From Chloroflexota bacterium (GTDB taxonomy: Bacteria > Chloroflexota > Dehalococcoidia > Lucifugimonadales > JADFKI01): a stretch of DNA of 8,225 nt. A program made the translations under genes and the position numbers. Shown piece by piece: positions 6,342 to 8,225 of the stretch. The stretch's first letter is position 1, and each line of letters opens with the position of its first letter. The stretch lies in assembly GCA_022565015.1 (NCBI GenBank), contig JADFKI010000168.1:1-8225 (forward strand). Direction: 5' to 3'. The notes beneath the pieces were generated by a model. That model saw nothing but the letters and a program-made list of their open reading frames with translations. It was not told where the DNA came from and ran no database searches.

Positions 6342-7283
6342 CTATTCAGCAGGGTAAAGGTCCGCCTTCGGACGCTCACCGGTCCCAGACCCACTGGCAT
6401 TGATGTACAGCTGGACCTCATTATGAAATTCGTTCAGCAAGGCCTGAAGCCTGTTGATATTGCCCACGGGCGCGACGCCCGACTCCAGCGATGGACTGGC
6501 GTCCGGCGGAGCGTCCTGTAGCTGGTCTGACCTGAGCTGCTCGTATAGGGCCGCGGTCCACTTTGCCGGCTTCACGCCCAACTCCTCTTCCAGGGCATTG
6601 ACGCATCGTTCGTACTGCCGCAGCGCCGACGTCCTGTCTCCGGCCAAATAGTACAGACGCATCATGCGCCAGTGAGTGCGTTCATGGGCCCTGTCGAACC
6701 TGAGGATGCGCTGACCGTACAGCAGGCCGACCTCGTACTCTTCCGTGGCCTCGTAGTAGGTCATGAGCTTGTTGAGCATCGCGAGGTAGATGTTCTGCAG
6801 TCGCTCCCGCTCGAAGATGCACCAGTCGTGGTACCAGCCTTCCAGGAGCGGTCCGCGATGCAAGTCTACAGCCTGCGCAAGCTCGCGGGCGGTCCGGGGA
6901 TCAATCTCATCGCCCCTCTTGCCCTTCACCTTGGCGTAGGCGCTTTCCAGCTCCGACACATCGAGCCAGATGTCGGAATTCTTGTTAATGCCCACCCAGT
7001 CAGAGTCCACAAGGACCGCGTTTTCCTCGGCGGAATCATCCCCCGTATTCAGCGAGCTCTGAAGCTGCCACAGGGCCTGACGGAGATACTTGCGAGATTG
7101 CGCGCTGGAATTTTCGCTCCAGAAAAAGTCTGCAAGAGACTCCCGTGGATGAAGCCGGTCGCGATATAGAAGAAGATAGGTGAATAATTCCTGGACCTTG
7201 CGAGAATCAAGGCTCTTCGTACGCGGTTTGCCGTCGTACTCTACATGAAATCTACCGAACAGTGATACTCGTAGGCGACTCAC
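6342..7283 (-). CDS. BTAD-domain (SARP-type) transcriptional activator
   Basis: A 313 aa cytoplasmic regulator. Residues 1 to about 102 are an OmpR/PhoB-type winged helix of the SARP kind: RVSLFGRFHVEYDGK (5-19), RKVQELFTYLLLYRDRLHPRESLADFFW (28-55), SRKYLRQALWQLQ (63-75). Residues about 109-253 are a bacterial transcriptional activator domain of TPR-like helices (DIWLDVSELESA, GPLLEGWYHDWCIFERERLQ, YLAGDRTSALRQYERCVNALEEELGVKP). A tail of about 60 residues follows with no domain I recognise. It is the size of small SARPs, with no NB-ARC or TPR sensor region. The GTG start is fixed by AGGAGG at 7295-7290, six bases upstream. It has its own promoter candidate at 7710-7681 and a strong terminator. 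Its location immediately before the CIS operon suggests it activates that operon (inference). Confidence 0.92.
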   Translation of the reverse strand: MSRLRVSLFGRFHVEYDGKPRTKSLDSRKVQELFTYLLLYRDRLHPRESLADFFWSENSSAQSRKYLRQALWQLQSSLNTGDDSAEENAVLVDSDWVGINKNSDIWLDVSELESAYAKVKGKRGDEIDPRTARELAQAVDLHRGPLLEGWYHDWCIFERERLQNIYLAMLNKLMTYYEATEEYEVGLLYGQRILRFDRAHERTHWRMMRLYYLAGDRTSALRQYERCVNALEEELGVKPAKWTAALYEQLRSDQLQDAPPDASPSLESGVAPVGNINRLQALLNEFHNEVQLYINASGSGTGERPKADLYPAE

Positions 7284-7457
7284 GAGCTGCCTCCTAATTC
7301 CGGCCTATTGAGTCCGACAAGAGGGCCGCCGGCTTACAGAGCTTTCCGCTCACCCGACGGCTAACCGACCATGCCGGTCCGACCAATAGCTAGATATCAA
7401 CTGAAGATACGTCGGAACGTCTTTCCAGCGTCTGATGAACCGTCCTTTGCAAATATT

Positions 7458-7494
7458 CGGTCTACGCCGGCGGACGGTCTAAATGAAACGCCGG
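7458..7494. repeat. Imperfect direct repeat pair in the regulator leader
   Basis: On the plus strand CGGTCTA...CGCCGG occurs twice: 7458-7470 with no insertion, and 7475-7494 with seven extra bases between the two halves. Between them is a perfect palindrome CGCCGGCG (7465-7472). It could be a regulator site or part of a leader RNA structure; no function is shown. Confidence 0.35.
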
Positions 7495-7680
7495 ATGCTG
7501 CAATGAGACGCCTAAGACGTGGAGCCATAACGTAGTGGGTTTGCCAGTCACAGCGTCCGCATCAATGGTAGTGCTTTCGGTAAGTATGCCCTGTGGCCTA
7601 GCGCCAAAGGAACAGTGATATGAGTGAAAAATCCGTGGGGAGATCCGCTACGACTACCGTTGGCCTACGACGTCGGGCGC

Positions 7681-7710
7681 AGTATATTAGCCGCCCGATT
7701 ACGGTGTCAA
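7681..7710 (-). promoter_or_regulatory. Sigma70-type promoter for the BTAD regulator
   Basis: On the minus strand a perfect -35 TTGACA (7710-7705) is separated by 18 bases from -10 TATACT (7686-7681, five of six consensus). Transcription would start near 7674 and run towards the regulator GTG at 7283, giving a leader of about 390 nt. It is the best promoter match I found in the window's gaps. Confidence 0.65.
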
Positions 7711-7837
7711 TACTATCTGACGGAGATTACTCTCGGCCTACTTTAATATTAGTTTAAGGCACCACGTTCCGGTCTGAGTCCATAGGAACCAGGCAATAAG
7801 TCGCATTCGAAATCGTGGGCGGGCTGAGCTGAAAAAA

Positions 7838-8137
7838 CTAGCTCTTGATCTCGATGATTATGCTGGAATAGGGTTTGGAACCGGCGTTTACGAGTCGGTG
7901 AGTAGAGTCTTTCTCTCCCATGACCACGCTGCCGATTTCCATTATGTTTTCGCCGGATGTGCCGTCGGCATGTTCGATTCTGAGGTCGCCGTGCGATGTC
8001 GCGACGAAGAGATAGTGCATGGAGTGGTAATGAAGGTCGCTGGCCTCGCCCGGCTCCAGGTCGTTTCGCCAGACTTTGACGTGCTCGTTCTCGAACAGCA
8101 CATCGGAGCCAAGTTTGCCCAGCTTTTCTTCAGCCAT
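7838..8137 (-). CDS. Small single-domain cupin protein
   Basis: A 99 aa protein with the beta-strand pattern of a single-domain cupin. Motif 1 is recognisable as PGEASDLHYHSMHYLFVATSHG (29-50), with H36, H38 and H41 as possible metal ligands, but without the glutamate usual after the HxH. Motif 2 is GEKDSTHRLVNAG (74-86) with H80 and N84. The family includes enzymes and ligand-binding proteins; substrate and reaction cannot be told from sequence. No signal peptide or membrane segment is present. GGAAAGGA lies about nine bases before the ATG. It is on the same strand as the CIS genes but is separated from the regulator by 554 bases with a promoter, so a role in the CIS is not indicated. Confidence 0.8.
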   Translation of the reverse strand: MAEEKLGKLGSDVLFENEHVKVWRNDLEPGEASDLHYHSMHYLFVATSHGDLRIEHADGTSGENIMEIGSVVMGEKDSTHRLVNAGSKPYSSIIIEIKS

Positions 8138-8225
8138 ATGTCTACGTCCTTTCCTCTATCTACACATATTTATGAGATTCGTTAATGCTCCTCAGGCGTC
8201 GCCTCATTGGCTCAGTCGTGCGCTG

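Larger units (their letters stand above)
7284..7837. other. 554-base gene-free leader/intergenic region
   Basis: I see no convincing gene here. It holds a sigma70-type promoter candidate on the minus strand, a long leader towards the regulator gene, and a pair of imperfect direct repeats at 7458-7494. The part around 7680-7760 is visibly richer in A and T than the coding regions. Short frames exist on both strands but lack protein-like features. No tRNA, rRNA or known riboswitch pattern was recognised. Confidence 0.6.

Noticed and set aside
7400..7528. A frame of about 43 codons on the minus strand in the regulator leader starting with ATG at 7528
   Set aside because: No ribosome binding site and no protein-like pattern; Arg-rich chance frame.
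7801..7850. Terminator after the cupin gene
   Set aside because: There is a T6 run just after the stop and a short GAGCT/AGCTC pairing, but the T run lies in the loop instead of after a stem, so it is not a standard terminator.
8138..8225. Promoter for the cupin gene
   Set aside because: A/T-rich sequence near 8165-8175 gives several -10-like hexamers on the minus strand, but no matching -35 at a suitable distance.

Overview
The window carries the front part of a contractile injection system (CIS) locus, meaning a phage-tail-like particle of the eCIS (extracellular/cytoplasmic CIS) type, rather than a complete prophage. All genes I accept lie on the minus strand, so the locus reads from right to left. 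There are no capsid, terminase, portal, integrase or lysis genes in view. The sheath, tube, DUF4255 tail-terminator-like protein and two-module AAA+ ATPase together are diagnostic of eCIS. The organism cannot be fixed from this sequence. The GC-rich coding regions, strong AGGAGG-type ribosome sites and SARP/BTAD-type regulator beside a CIS fit Chloroflexota or Actinomycetota, and I lean weakly towards Chloroflexota.

Layout, in the direction of transcription: (1) 8137-7838, a small single-domain cupin, probably its own transcription unit. (2) 7837-7284, a 554-base gene-free stretch with a good sigma70-type promoter (TTGACA-N18-TATACT) pointing at the next gene and leaving a leader of nearly 400 nt. 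(3) 7283-6342, a BTAD-domain activator, closed by a strong rho-independent terminator at 6304-6275. (4) 6274-6054, an intergenic region with a tandem 9-bp repeat and no convincing consensus promoter. (5) A tightly packed operon: an 83-91 aa small protein, a 747 aa double-AAA ATPase, a 276 aa DUF4255 protein with a fused carboxypeptidase-regulatory-like domain, the 521 aa sheath, the 151 aa tube, a 125 aa Mu gp41-like tail assembly protein, and a small DUF6760-like protein that runs to the left edge. The baseplate, spike, tape measure and effector genes presumably continue beyond base 1.

Working model: the sheath and tube form the contractile body, the DUF4255 protein caps or terminates it, and the AAA+ ATPase and small proteins support assembly. 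The BTAD protein is the obvious candidate activator of the operon, since it is separated from it by a terminator and an unusually promoter-poor gap.

The most interesting point is at 169-180. The DUF6760-like reading frame has no ATG, GTG or TTG start. It lies in the -1 frame relative to the end of the 125 aa gene, and two G5 runs precede the stop. This is the position (after the tube gene, before the tape measure) where many phages use programmed -1 frameshifting to make tail assembly chaperones, so a G/G-T-like fusion product is a testable possibility. A one-base sequence error would look the same.
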